Program-made: the position numbers and the translations under genes
Shown here: positions 45,109-54,341 of the stretch, in pieces
Layout of the letters: the number at the start of each line of letters is the position of its first letter
Numbering within the stretch: position 1 is the first letter of the stretch
Notes under the pieces: generated by a model
Databases searched by the model: none
Seen by the model: only the letters and a program-made list of their open reading frames with translations
Told to the model about the DNA's origin: nothing
Origin: Listeria cornellensis FSL F6-0969
GTDB taxonomy: Bacteria; Bacillota; Bacilli; Lactobacillales; Listeriaceae
DNA length: 55,593 nucleotides
Assembly (NCBI RefSeq): GCF_000525855.1
Contig: NZ_AODE01000020.1
Location: 1-55,593, forward strand
Reading direction: 5' to 3'

Positions 45109-46315
45109 TGCGGTAGATTTATTTAAGAAGCGTTTTGGTAGTTATATGGAAGAAGTCAGCCGATATATGCGCTATATGTTGAATGACCACCTGTTGTTCG
45201 TGCTGATTATCGGTGTCGGAGCGTTTGTTTACTCATATTCTGGCTGGGTGAAGACGCTGACGCCTGTTTTTCCGGCTATTCCTTTGATGGTGATTTTACT
45301 GACGGCGGCGATTGCGGTGACGACGATTAATACGTTGCTTAAACGGCCGGATGCGGTTTATTTGATCGTACAGGAAAAAGGGATGGATCAGTATTTCAAA
45401 AAGGCGAATATGGCAAGTTTCTGGATGCAGATTTATATCTTTATTTTAGTTTTAGCTGCGTGTATGCCGATGTACGCTGCGGTGACTGGATTTAGTTTTT
45501 CCCGATTTTTCCCGTTATTGCTTGTGATGCTTTTGATTAAACTGTGGAATGTGTATTTCCAGTGGGAGACGATGAAGCTGGAAAATACCGATACGACGTG
45601 GTTGTTTACGCGGGTTATCGTGAGTGCGGCGCTGATTTATTTGGTGCTGGCGTTCAACTTGACTTGGTCGATTCCAGTCGCGTTAGTTGTGTTGCTCGCG
45701 AGTTATGTGTGGATGAAGCGCAAAACGGTGGGGCTGACGATTAAGTGGGAGTATTTGATTGATAAAGAGGAAGCGCGGATGAATCGGTTCTATCGTCTAG
45801 CCAACCTATTTACAGATGTCCCTCATTTAAAAGGAACCGTGCGTCGTCGTGCGTATTTGGATTTCTTATATCGCCTGATTCCGTATGCGAAAGAGAAGAG
45901 TTTTGCGTATTTGTGGAGCCGTACGTTTGTGCGGACGAACGAATTTATGGGCTTGTATGTGCGCTTAACGGTGATTGCGTTCTTGTTACTCGTTTTTGTA
46001 CAAGGATTTTATCTCAATATTATCTTTTCGCTGTTGTTTATTTATTTGACAGGATTCCAGTTCATCCCGATGTTGCGCCATTTCGATGGGCAGGTCATGT
46101 TAAAACTGTATCCGATTGACGACCATTTCAGACGGCGTTCGTTCATTCACTTTTTGCGGATTTTACTCGTGGCTCAGGCGTTGTTGTTTGGGATTGTGGG
46201 GATTGCGCAGAACGGATCGATTGGCGGCGTGATTATTTTGGGGATAAACTTGGCGTTTGTTGCGGTGTTTACGTTTGTGTATGTGCCGTATCGGGTTAAG
46301 AAGATATATGCATGA
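45098..46315 (+). CDS. ecsB: EcsB, ABC transporter permease
   Basis: Membrane subunit of Ecs, 405 residues with about nine to ten helices and a basic cytoplasmic loop (KWEYLIDKEEARMNRFYRLANLFTDVPHLKG, shown here by DKEEARMNRFYRLAN). FMGLYVRLTVIAFLLLVF and VMLKLYPIDDHFRRRSF are typical of the family. It starts inside the ecsA coding end (11-bp overlap), so translation is coupled. A type I toxin-antitoxin locus follows on both strands. Intact. Confidence 0.93.
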   Translation: MKFDAVDLFKKRFGSYMEEVSRYMRYMLNDHLLFVLIIGVGAFVYSYSGWVKTLTPVFPAIPLMVILLTAAIAVTTINTLLKRPDAVYLIVQEKGMDQYFKKANMASFWMQIYIFILVLAACMPMYAAVTGFSFSRFFPLLLVMLLIKLWNVYFQWETMKLENTDTTWLFTRVIVSAALIYLVLAFNLTWSIPVALVVLLASYVWMKRKTVGLTIKWEYLIDKEEARMNRFYRLANLFTDVPHLKGTVRRRAYLDFLYRLIPYAKEKSFAYLWSRTFVRTNEFMGLYVRLTVIAFLLLVFVQGFYLNIIFSLLFIYLTGFQFIPMLRHFDGQVMLKLYPIDDHFRRRSFIHFLRILLVAQALLFGIVGIAQNGSIGGVIILGINLAFVAVFTFVYVPYRVKKIYA

Positions 46316-46371
46316 ATTTCCTGAAAATTATATGTAGGTACACTGTTTTTATTCGGATTAGAATAGAAACA

Positions 46372-46400
46372 TTGCTGGAATAGAAACACTTTGTTATAAT
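46372..46400 (+). promoter_or_regulatory. Promoter of the antitoxin RNA
   Basis: TTGCTG (46372-46377), 17-base spacer, TATAAT (46395-46400); start expected near 46407. Confidence 0.75.
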
Positions 46401-46401
46401 A

Positions 46402-46437
46402 GAAATGAAAAGGAAGCCATGCACTAACATGGCTTCC
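46402..46437 (-). terminator. Terminator of the toxin mRNA
   Basis: Perfect 10-bp stem GGAAGCCATG/CATGGCTTCC (46412-46421 with 46428-46437); on the minus strand TTTTCATTTC follows. Confidence 0.75.
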
Positions 46438-46525
46438 TAGTGCAAACACCGTATAAGATGGTGTGACAGCCTTAGATCAATGACCACTCAGCTGTGCGAG
46501 AGCTTATGAGTGGTCTTACTTTTTG
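46407..46525 (+). ncRNA. Antisense antitoxin RNA of a type I toxin-antitoxin locus
   Basis: A strong promoter (TTGCTG-17-TATAAT) and a rho-independent terminator (GACCACTCA 46482-46490 with TGAGTGGTC 46507-46515, then TTACTTTTTG) bound an RNA of about 120 nt. It is fully complementary to the 3' part of the oppositely directed toxin mRNA, including the last few toxin codons. This convergent, 3'-overlapping design matches txpA/RatA and bsrG/SR4 of Bacillus. No coding frame inside. Inferred, not tested. Confidence 0.7.
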
Positions 46526-46602
46526 TCATCTTTACTGTTCATGATCATAACGACTAATCCCGCGAAGGCGATCATGATCGTTAATGATTCAAAGACAGTC
46601 AT
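46516..46602 (-). CDS. Type I toxin, holin-like small hydrophobic peptide (28 residues)
   Basis: Tiny membrane peptide, MTVFESLTIMIAFAG at the start, a hydrophobic helix (residues 7-21) and a charged tail NSKDDKK. The MTVFESL-x-x-MIAF start and Lys/Asp tail match the putative holin-like toxins (TxpA/BsrG relatives, Hol-Tox family) of Firmicutes. AAAGGA precedes the ATG by six bases. The mRNA should start near 46695 from an extended -10 (TG-A-TATACT, 46710-46702) and end at the 46402-46437 hairpin, about 290 nt. The antitoxin RNA overlaps its 3' end. Too short for most gene finders. Confidence 0.8.
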   Translation of the reverse strand: MTVFESLTIMIAFAGLVVMIMNSKDDKK

Positions 46603-46701
46603 GCTTAATCCTTTCTAGGAGAAACCATAAATAACATAGGCATCACCTGCTTTCATAAAAAGAAGGCTGCCGACTACATCACAAACAAGCTTGAACGTTC
46701 T

Positions 46702-46710
46702 AGTATATCA
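46702..46710 (-). promoter_or_regulatory. Extended -10 promoter of the toxin mRNA
   Basis: TG-A-TATACT on the minus strand; the -35 region (AATTTA) is poor, as is common with extended -10 promoters. Confidence 0.5.
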
Positions 46711-46785
46711 TAGAAATGAGTAAATAAATTTAATGTACATTCCAAAAGTAAATCATCTCTATTTTGAATATGTTATGATGGTTAG

Positions 46786-46882
46786 GGACAAAGCTAAACT
46801 GGTGGTGACTTTACATAGAAAGTAGAGTAATAGAGAAAACAACGATAAGAAATCAAGTTTAGATTTCTTATCGTTGTTTTCT
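46786..46882 (+). ncRNA. Possible short RNA of about 100 nt
   Basis: An extended -10 (TG-T-TATGAT, -10 at 46774-46779) precedes a very strong hairpin with a 21-bp perfect stem (46834-46854 with 46862-46882) ending in TTTTCT. A 15-codon frame begins at the -10 but has no ribosome site. The hairpin alone may just be the terminator of the heme monooxygenase gene, which converges on it. Confidence 0.35.
46834..46882. terminator. Very strong bidirectional terminator
   Basis: 21-bp perfect inverted repeat (AGAAAACAACGATAAGAAATC and complement) around AAGTTTA; ends the yhgC-like gene on the minus strand. Confidence 0.85.
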
Positions 46883-46908
46883 GAAGTATTGTTTATTGTA
46901 ACCGCTTT

Positions 46909-47411
46909 TTATTTCTCATCATGGAAGTATTCTGGGAAGTGGAAAACATCTACGTGCGAGAAACCGCTTTGTGAGCTGTTGCTGCGAATGAGATCCATGA
47001 TTTTGTTGTGTGATGCGCCGGTTTTCCAGTGTTGGTAGTCGTCGCCACTATTCCAGAAGGTGATGATTAAATACTTGTTTTCAGTTCTAGATTGTAGTAA
47101 TTGCATGCATTGTAAACCGCGTGCCTCGTGCAATGTTATCGAGATGGATTGGTATAATTTCTGGAAAATAGGAATTTCTTCAGAACGTAGATATAAGTAT
47201 TCGAATGTGACGGTGCCGTGGCCTCTAATGTCGCCAAAGCTTTGTTGATGCGGTAAGCTGTTCCTTCTTTGAAAACGGTTGGTTCAGCTGTTTCTTCGAG
47301 CAAAATGGAGTCGCCGAAATTTTGTAGTAATGTGATGTCGCGGGTTGGGTTATCCGAAAGAATTTGACGAAGATAATGTTCCGTTCCACTTGTGATATAC
47401 GCATATTTCAT
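46909..47411 (-). CDS. yhgC: Heme-degrading monooxygenase, HmoB/YhgC-like (frameshifted)
   Basis: Antibiotic-biosynthesis-monooxygenase-fold protein thought to open heme to release iron; matches lmo2213 and B. subtilis HmoB by position next to hemE. About 167 residues after correction. The frame breaks at AAA 47236-47238 (+ strand); one added base gives NKAFGDIRGHGTVTFEYL. The C-terminal ABM domain holds LHEARGLQCMQLLQSRTENKYLIITFW (in parts: LHEARGLQCM, YLIITFW) and DDYQHWKTGASHNKIM, where the conserved His after the Trp is expected to bind heme. Divergent from hemE; a strong terminator follows. Confidence 0.87.
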
Positions 47412-47625
47412 AATAATGGCCTTCTTTCTAAAGTGTTATGCAAAATAGGGATAAATTATTCCATACCTAGATAGTACAACTATATTCCTCTTTCTGCAAA
47501 AATAAAACGTTATGGAGCTACTTATCTGGTTTTTGAGTCATTTTTTTTGGTATGCTGTAGATTGTAATGAGTATAAAGTGCGCTCGGAATTTATGTGCTT
47601 TAATGAACAATGAAGGGGTTTTGTT

Positions 47626-48684
47626 ATGAAGAAGTTAGAGAATGACTTATTTTTACGTGCCGCTAGAAAAGAAGCTGTGGACAGGATCCCGGTTTGGTAT
47701 ATGCGGCAAGCAGGGCGCTCACAGCCAGAATATCGCAAACTAAAGGAAAAGTATTCATTATTTGAAATTACGCATCAGCCGGAGCTATGTGCTTATGTGA
47801 CGCGTCTTCCTGTGGAGCAGTATGGTGTCGATGCGGCAATTCTTTATAAAGATATTATGACGCCACTTCCTGGAATGGGTGTGGACGTGGAGATTAAGAG
47901 TGGGATTGGGCCAGTGATCGCGAATCCGATTCGAACGGGCAAGGATATTGAGCGGTTGGCGTTGTTTCAGGCGGACGAGCATGTGCCGTATGTGCTGGAC
48001 ACGATTCGTTTGTTGACGGAGGAGCAACTCAGCGTACCGTTGATTGGCTTTGCTGGTGCACCATTTACGCTTGCGAGTTACATGATCGAAGGTGGCCCAT
48101 CGAAAAGTTATCACCAAACGAAAGCGTTTATGTATACACACGAGGCGGAATGGCATATGCTGATGCAAAAATTAGCAGTCATGACGGCGGATTATTTGTT
48201 AGCGCAAATGAAAGCTGGCGCGAGTGCTGTGCAGATTTTCGATTCGTGGGTTGGAGCGCTTAGTGCGGCGGACTACCGTACATATATTAAACCGGCAATC
48301 ATGCAAATCGTGGCGACCGTGAAGAAAGCGAGTCCAATGACGCCTGTGATTATGCAAGCGGTTGGCGCGACGCATTTGTTAGCGGAATGGCAAGACCTTG
48401 GCGTTGACGTTGTTGGTGTGGATTGGCGGATGTCGATTGCGGATGCGAGAAAGCGGGCTGGTGGCATGGCGTTACAGGGGAATCTGGATCCATCGCTACT
48501 TTTGGCGCGTGAGAAGTGTTTGACGCAAGCGGAACTTATTTTAGCAGAAGGGACGCAGGAACCGGGCTTTATTTTTAATTTAGGACACGGCGTTTTTCCG
48601 GAGGTGTCGCCTGCGATGTTGAAGGAATTAACGGCTTTTGTACACGATAGAAGTGCAATTTTACTAAGGGGTGGAGAAGCGTGA
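47626..48684 (+). CDS. hemE: Uroporphyrinogen decarboxylase
   Basis: Removes four carboxylates from uroporphyrinogen III to give coproporphyrinogen III. The 352-residue protein carries the two family signatures, [16 protein letters not shown] (residues 23-38) and [17 protein letters not shown] (about 142-158), plus FDSWVGALS and [13 protein letters not shown] at the C-terminus. GAAGGGG precedes the ATG. Its stop overlaps the hemH start (GTGA), forming a hemE-hemH-hemY operon. Intact. Confidence 0.96.
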   Translation: MKKLENDLFLRAARKEAVDRIPVWYMRQAGRSQPEYRKLKEKYSLFEITHQPELCAYVTRLPVEQYGVDAAILYKDIMTPLPGMGVDVEIKSGIGPVIANPIRTGKDIERLALFQADEHVPYVLDTIRLLTEEQLSVPLIGFAGAPFTLASYMIEGGPSKSYHQTKAFMYTHEAEWHMLMQKLAVMTADYLLAQMKAGASAVQIFDSWVGALSAADYRTYIKPAIMQIVATVKKASPMTPVIMQAVGATHLLAEWQDLGVDVVGVDWRMSIADARKRAGGMALQGNLDPSLLLAREKCLTQAELILAEGTQEPGFIFNLGHGVFPEVSPAMLKELTAFVHDRSAILLRGGEA

Positions 48685-49605
48685 GTAAAAAAAGTTGGAT
48701 TGTTGGTAATGGCTTATGGAACGCCGTATAAAGATGAGGATATTGAGCGTTATTATACGGATATTAGGCATGGTCGTACGCCGAGTCAGGATTTGATTGA
48801 TGATCTTCGTTCGCGTTATCATGCGATTGGTGGGCTTTCACCGCTCGCTAAAATTACGCAGGCGCAAGGCTACGGATTGGCGGAGACGCTGAATGGTATG
48901 CAATCGGATATTGCATTTAAAACGTATATTGGATTGAAGCATATCGAGCCGTTTATTGAAGATGCGGTGCAGGAAATGAAAAATGATGGTGTGGAAGAGG
49001 CGATTTCGATTATTTTGGCGCCGCATTATTCGAGTTTTAGCGTGAAGGAATATAATGGTCGTGCGCTGAAGAAGACGGAAGAGATTGGTGGGCCAACGAT
49101 TAAGACGATTGATAGTTGGTATGATGAACCGACATTTATCGAGATGTGGGCGAAACGCATTAATGATGTGGCGATTCCAAAAGAGGAGCTAGATCAGACG
49201 GTGCTTGTTGTTTCGGCGCATAGTTTACCAGAGAAGATTAAAGAGCATGGCGATCCGTATCCTGACCAGTTGGCGGAGACGGCGAAACTTATTTTTGATC
49301 AAGTGGATGTGCCACATTATGCGTTGGGTTGGCAGAGTGAGGGCAAGACTGGAACGCCTTGGCTTGGCCCTGATGTGCAGGATTTGACGCGTGCTTTGTT
49401 TGAGGAGCATGGCTATAAGCATTTCATTTATACGCCGGTTGGTTTTGTGGCGGAGCATTTGGAAGTGCTGTACGATAATGATTACGAGTGTAAAGTTGTG
49501 ACGGACGAAATTGGAGCGACATATCACCGCCCACCGATGCCAAATGATGATAAAGAATTTCTAGATGTGCTGGCAACGGTTGTTTGGAAAAATTGGAGTA
49601 AATAG
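48681..49605 (+). CDS. hemH: Ferrochelatase, coproporphyrin type (frameshifted)
   Basis: Inserts Fe2+ into coproporphyrin III (CpfC role in Firmicutes). About 307 residues when the A run 48687-48693 is read as six A; the protein then begins at the GTG overlapping the hemE stop (GTGA), [18 protein letters not shown]. Other motifs: [11 protein letters not shown]-like [39 protein letters not shown] with the catalytic His, and [17 protein letters not shown] with the catalytic Glu. No iron-sulfur cysteines. The upstream frame that seems to start at 48700 is only the remainder. Confidence 0.94.
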
Positions 49606-49638
49606 AGAGAAATCTAACTAAAAAGGTGCGTGTTTCCT

Positions 49639-51055
49639 GTGGTTAAGAAAAAGATAGTTGTGATTGGTGGAGGTATTACAGGATTATCCAGTACATTTTA
49701 CTTGAAAAGGGAGCTTGAAAAACAAGGTTTAGACTATGAATTGGTATTGCTGGAGGCTGGGACAAAAGTCGGGGGAAAGATTGAAACTGTGCGGCGTGAT
49801 GGCTACGTGATTGAGCGGGGGCCGGATTCATTTTTACGGCGAAAACCGGAAATGCAGGAGTTAGTACGGGATCTTGGACTTGAAGACCAGTTGGTGGAGA
49901 ACGCGACGGGGGATAATTATGTGCTCGCAAAACAGGGACTTCATGCGATTCCTCGTGGTTCGATTATGGGGATTCCAGCGCGATACCGTCCGTTTTTCAA
50001 GACAGGATTGCTATCTGCGAGTGGGAAACTGCGCGTGATGGGTGATTTGTTTTTGGGAAAGCAGCAAGTGGATGGTGCGGATATGTCGTTGGGGGCATTT
50101 TTGCGTGCGCGTGTTGGTGATGAAATGGTCGACAATGTTTTAGAACCGCTGATGTCAGGAATTTATGCGGGAGATCTGGATGAGATGAGTGCGGAGGCGA
50201 CCGGTGAGCAATTTTTAAAATTGGAGCGGGAGCATGGCAGTCTGATTAGAGGGATTCGCGCAATTTATAATGAAACGACGGCGAAACAGAGTACGGAATC
50301 GACGTTTTTGACGCTACGACAAGGTTTAACGACGATTGTGGAGGCGCTGGAAAAAGAGCTTTCTGCTAAAATTATAAAAAAAAGGCAAACGCGTGCATAA
50401 CATTTCGAAACAGGCGCGCGGCTATGAGTTGACAGTTTCAAATCAGGAGAAGCTTCATGCAGATAGTATTTTTATCGCGTTACCGTACCATGAGATTATT
50501 CCGATGTTCCGAGATGACGCGATTTTTGAGGAAATCGGTGAGATTCCAGTTGCGAGTGTGGCGACGGTCGGGATGATTTTTCCAAAAGATGCGATTGAGA
50601 AGGATATTAAGGGAAGCGGTTTTGTTGTGTCGCGAAATGAGGATTTTTCGATGACGGCGTGTTCTTGGATTCACCGGAAATGGCCGCATACGGTTCCTGA
50701 TGACAAAATTTTGCTGCGTGCGTTTGTTGGTCGTAGGAAAGAAGAATCAATCGTTGACTTAGCAGATAAGGCGATTGAGGAGACGGTTCTGAATGATTTG
50801 AATCGGATTATGACGATTAATCAGGCGCCGGAGTACACGATGGTCACGCGGTGGCGGAATAGTATCCCGCAATATACGGTGGGACATGTGCAACGGAAAG
50901 AAGCGATTTTTGAAGAATTTAGGAAAGCCTATCCGGGCGTCTTTGCTGGTGGTGCATCGTTTGACGGCGTCGAGTTGTCGGAATGTGTGCGGCAGGGGAA
51001 AGACGGGATGAGCACAGTCTTAAATTATTTGAAGGGAATCACCACTCAAAATTAA
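49639..51055 (+). CDS. hemY: Coproporphyrinogen III oxidase, HemY/CgoX (frameshifted)
   Basis: FAD enzyme that oxidises coproporphyrinogen III to coproporphyrin III, the step between HemE and HemH in the Gram-positive pathway. About 471 residues. FAD-binding VVIGGGITGLSSTF at residues 7-20, then VIERGPDSFLRRKPEM and, near the end, FAGGASFDGVELSECVRQGKD. The frame breaks at an A run 50376-50383 (eight A, seven restore), joining IIKKGKRVHNISKQARGY. GTG 49639 is ten bases after AAAAGGTG; the GTG at 49630 is too close. The final heme-forming gene (hemQ/chdC) is not in the window. Confidence 0.93.
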
Positions 51056-51072
51056 AGAATAGCTAGAAGTAA

Positions 51073-51122
51073 AGTTTGTTTATTAATGTCATCATCGGCA
51101 TTATGAACAGGCTTTTTTTTGT
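51073..51122 (+). terminator. Possible terminator of the heme operon
   Basis: GTTTGTTTATTAATG pairs imperfectly with CATTATGAACAGGC, using G:U pairs, then seven to eight T. Confidence 0.5.
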
Positions 51123-51279
51123 TTGAAATAGTTCATAACAGACAAAAAACTTTTCTGATGTTTTTTATATTTTTTTGAGGGTATTACATAAATAGTTACA
51201 ATCATAAGCAATGATATACATAAAACGTAAATTTTTAGGTCTGTAATTATAACTGCAAATCAAAGCTGGGAGTGACGAA

Positions 51280-53433
51280 ATGAACAAAAAGAAAACGTGG
51301 CGTATGTTTTTTTATTTAGGCATGATTAGTCTGATTATTGTGGGAATAGTCACAGGACATTCTGTTTCTGGTGAACGTAAAGAAAATGTTGCAGCTCCGT
51401 CACCAGCTGCAACAATAGCGCTAGGAACAAGCACTTTAACGGGTTCTTATGCAACTGGTTCTAGTGGACAGGGCATCATGCATTTAACTTACCAATACAC
51501 GCCCTTAGTTTCGCTCACTCTGAATGATGTTCCTCTTGTAATCGTGCAGTTACCAAGTGAAATTGGTGATCAGTTAGCAGGTAATATTAGCAAACAAACC
51601 GCATTTTTGAATAGTTTAACAGGTACAATAATGTATCCACAAAATCTGCTGAGTAACCTGACATTTGATATGCAAGCAACGAATAGCGGTGTCGTAAAAT
51701 CCTACGATGAAGGGACGCATTCCGTCGTGTTTACTTTTCCCAAGAGCACCACATTATTAAGCCTTACAAATACATGGAAAGTAGATATGAACTTAGATGC
51801 AGGCGTACTTTACCGAAATGCAATCTCTGTTCCTAACCCTTACAACGGCACAAATTACACCGCAAAAGGGACGCTCGTTTCAGCGTCAGAAGGCATTAAT
51901 TTAATCACTGGAAATGCCAGAACTGCAACAATCACGACGGCATCATTTGGCATTGGGAATTACCCAGTTTTGGCGATTTACCCGCCTGTTTTAGCCGACA
52001 CACTGTCGCATCTTGGAACAGTAATCAGTGGAAATGCGAGTCAAACGCTGGACGGCAATTATACATACACTGCTGACATAACATACAAAACACGAGCAGG
52101 CGCGACTACAAAACAAACGAATTTACCAGTTAATGCTTCGGGGATTTTTACAACAACACTCGCTGTTCCTTATGAATATGGAGATACGGCAACGGCAATT
52201 TTACGAGCTAAATCTAAAACAAATACAGATATTTACGAAACAAAATCAAGCGCACTAATTACCGCAAAATGGCCGATCCAGGACGCCACATTAAATCCAG
52301 CTAAAGTTGGTGATACACAAGTTACAGGAGTGTCCAACCAAACGAATCCAGGCATTTATAAAGCTCATATAACGATAAATCAAACAAATTATGACGTCAT
52401 ACCACAGGTTGATGGGAGGATATCATTAGCAGGAATTCCAGCTTTACGCTCAGGCGATCAAGTAAGCATTATCATGCAAGGCTATAGCACTCGAACTGGA
52501 GAATTGCTCGTATCAAGTGCCTCAACGACAACCACGGCAAGATATAACTCACCTAGCTTAGCAATATTTCAAAAAATAGAGCGCAAAAATGGAAGCGATG
52601 TTTGGGAAGGCGCACCGAGTGTAGCATCCAACCAAAACATCAGATATATTGCCACTACAACATTACAAAACGCAAACGCAATATGGATGAATCAAAATGT
52701 AAAAATACACATACCATCCGGCCTCATCAATATAAGCAATATCACACTCACAAAAATAAGCAATGGCGTAACGACACAACTCACAGCGCCGACAATGATT
52801 AGTGATCCTACGAGCCCGTCTATGCAGTCGATCCTAGGCACAGTTAGCAATAATCCACTCACAGTCCAGGGTGATCAAATACAGCTACAATACACCGCTA
52901 CAGTTGCCTCTACAGCTTATCCGCCAAACCTCACTAGCACTATTTTTGCAAATGGGCAAACCGGGAATGCTACGGCGATTCCAGAAATAAGTAATAGTAT
53001 AGTCATTCCAATTACAGATGGCACGTTAAAGCTGTTGGAAGTGCCTAGCTCTATTACATTTACTAATATTCCGATTCCAAGTAAGCCGCAAATATATAAC
53101 CGCACGAATGCCACAGGAACAATCAAAATTCGTGATGGCAGGGTTAAAAAAACACCATGGCAACTCTACGTTCGAGAAGATGTACCGCTAACGAACAGTG
53201 ACAATCAAAAATTAGAGCAGAGCCTAGTATATAGTCAAAATAATGTCGATTCTATTTTGAATGCAAGTAATCAACTTATTGTTAACCAAAGCCAGCAGGA
53301 TGACCAGCTGTATGAAGTAATATGGCAACCTACAGAAGGTATCCGATTAAAATTAGCACCCAGTCCCAATCTAGTGAAAAATAAGCAATATACGGGAAAG
53401 TTAATATGGACACTTGCAGATACACCAATGTAA
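51280..53433 (+). CDS. WxL-domain surface protein (717 residues)
   Basis: Secreted cell-surface protein expected to bind peptidoglycan non-covalently. An N-terminal signal (residues 9-30, FFYLGMISLIIVGIVTG) precedes long beta-rich repeats, with two bacterial-Ig-like segments around residues 240-420 (TYTADITYKTRAGATTKQT and IYKAHITINQTNYDV, similar to each other). The C-terminal WxL domain has the proximal WQL (PWQLYVRED, about residue 623) and the distal YTGKLIWTLADTP. Base use is AT-rich, C/A-rich on the coding strand and unlike the upstream heme genes, suggesting transfer or a secreted-protein bias. First of three WxL-cluster genes. Confidence 0.85.
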   Translation: MNKKKTWRMFFYLGMISLIIVGIVTGHSVSGERKENVAAPSPAATIALGTSTLTGSYATGSSGQGIMHLTYQYTPLVSLTLNDVPLVIVQLPSEIGDQLAGNISKQTAFLNSLTGTIMYPQNLLSNLTFDMQATNSGVVKSYDEGTHSVVFTFPKSTTLLSLTNTWKVDMNLDAGVLYRNAISVPNPYNGTNYTAKGTLVSASEGINLITGNARTATITTASFGIGNYPVLAIYPPVLADTLSHLGTVISGNASQTLDGNYTYTADITYKTRAGATTKQTNLPVNASGIFTTTLAVPYEYGDTATAILRAKSKTNTDIYETKSSALITAKWPIQDATLNPAKVGDTQVTGVSNQTNPGIYKAHITINQTNYDVIPQVDGRISLAGIPALRSGDQVSIIMQGYSTRTGELLVSSASTTTTARYNSPSLAIFQKIERKNGSDVWEGAPSVASNQNIRYIATTTLQNANAIWMNQNVKIHIPSGLINISNITLTKISNGVTTQLTAPTMISDPTSPSMQSILGTVSNNPLTVQGDQIQLQYTATVASTAYPPNLTSTIFANGQTGNATAIPEISNSIVIPITDGTLKLLEVPSSITFTNIPIPSKPQIYNRTNATGTIKIRDGRVKKTPWQLYVREDVPLTNSDNQKLEQSLVYSQNNVDSILNASNQLIVNQSQQDDQLYEVIWQPTEGIRLKLAPSPNLVKNKQYTGKLIWTLADTPM

Positions 53434-53485
53434 TTATATTAGGTTATCCTAATTGATTAAATAAAAGGAGAAAGTGGGAAAACAA

Positions 53486-54232
53486 ATGAAGTCGAAAAAA
53501 TGGTGGGCAATTTTAGGAGTAGTGAGTACTTTTGTAGGGGGAAGTGTGTCTGTATCCGCAGCAACAGCAGGTAGTATGGATTCCATCACAGATACAACAT
53601 TTATTCAAGATACGACGACAACCTCACCGCTCGATCCAACTAATCCGAACACGCCAGTTGGGCCTGTGGATCCGACAAATCCGCTCGATCCACATGAACC
53701 AGGAACCGCTGGGCCACTGAGCATCAATTACGTCTCCAATTTTCATTTTGGGAGTAATGTAATCACACCGGCAACCACCACATATTACGCAAAATTAGAT
53801 AAGGTGAAAGTGACGAGTACAGGGAATGTGATTGACGTTCCTAACTTTGTACAGGTAACAGATAAACGTGGTACAAACGCTGGTTGGAAGCTAACGGTGA
53901 TGCAAAATGGGCAATTTACGACACAAGATGGCACTGCGAAAGAACTAGATAACGCAGAACTAAGCCTTGTTGCGGGTACTCCTAAATCACTCACAGATAC
54001 TAGCTATGCACCAACAACCTCGGTGGCAACGCTTGATCCAGTAGGGGGAGCTTCTTCTGATATCGCAACAGCAGCCGATAAAAAAGGAATGGGTACATGG
54101 AGCATTGCATTTGGCGAAGGTGCAGCATCGGAGACGGGTGTCAGCTTGAAAGTGCCAATTGACACCGCCAAAGTTGCCAATGTACAATACAAAACATCAC
54201 TCACTTGGAACTTAGAGGACACGCCTAACTGA
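53486..54232 (+). CDS. WxL-domain protein
   Basis: Secreted wall-associated protein of about 248 residues. Signal peptide KKWWAILGVVSTFVGGSVSVSA, a Pro/Thr-rich linker (DPTNPNTPVGPVDPTNPLDP, about residues 45-64) and a WxL domain from about residue 75, with the proximal motif WKLTVMQNGQF and the distal YKTSLTWNLEDTP at the very C-terminus. AAGGAG lies 15 bases before ATG 53486 and only 3 before GTG 53474, so the start is uncertain. WxL proteins bind peptidoglycan and associate with DUF916 partners such as the next gene. Confidence 0.88.
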   Translation: MKSKKWWAILGVVSTFVGGSVSVSAATAGSMDSITDTTFIQDTTTTSPLDPTNPNTPVGPVDPTNPLDPHEPGTAGPLSINYVSNFHFGSNVITPATTTYYAKLDKVKVTSTGNVIDVPNFVQVTDKRGTNAGWKLTVMQNGQFTTQDGTAKELDNAELSLVAGTPKSLTDTSYAPTTSVATLDPVGGASSDIATAADKKGMGTWSIAFGEGAASETGVSLKVPIDTAKVANVQYKTSLTWNLEDTPN

Positions 54233-54341
54233 TAATACCCAATAAATCCAGCGATGCGTGTTTGTATTCAAATGAAGAAGATACCAACATGTGTCGTTAG
54301 ATTTATATTTTGATGCCAGTATAGAGAAAGAAGGAACCTAA

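Noticed and set aside
48681-49605. hemH as a truncated gene starting at 48700 and hemE-hemH as non-overlapping
   Set aside because: Removing one A from a seven-A run restores a normal N-terminus starting at a GTG that overlaps the hemE stop.
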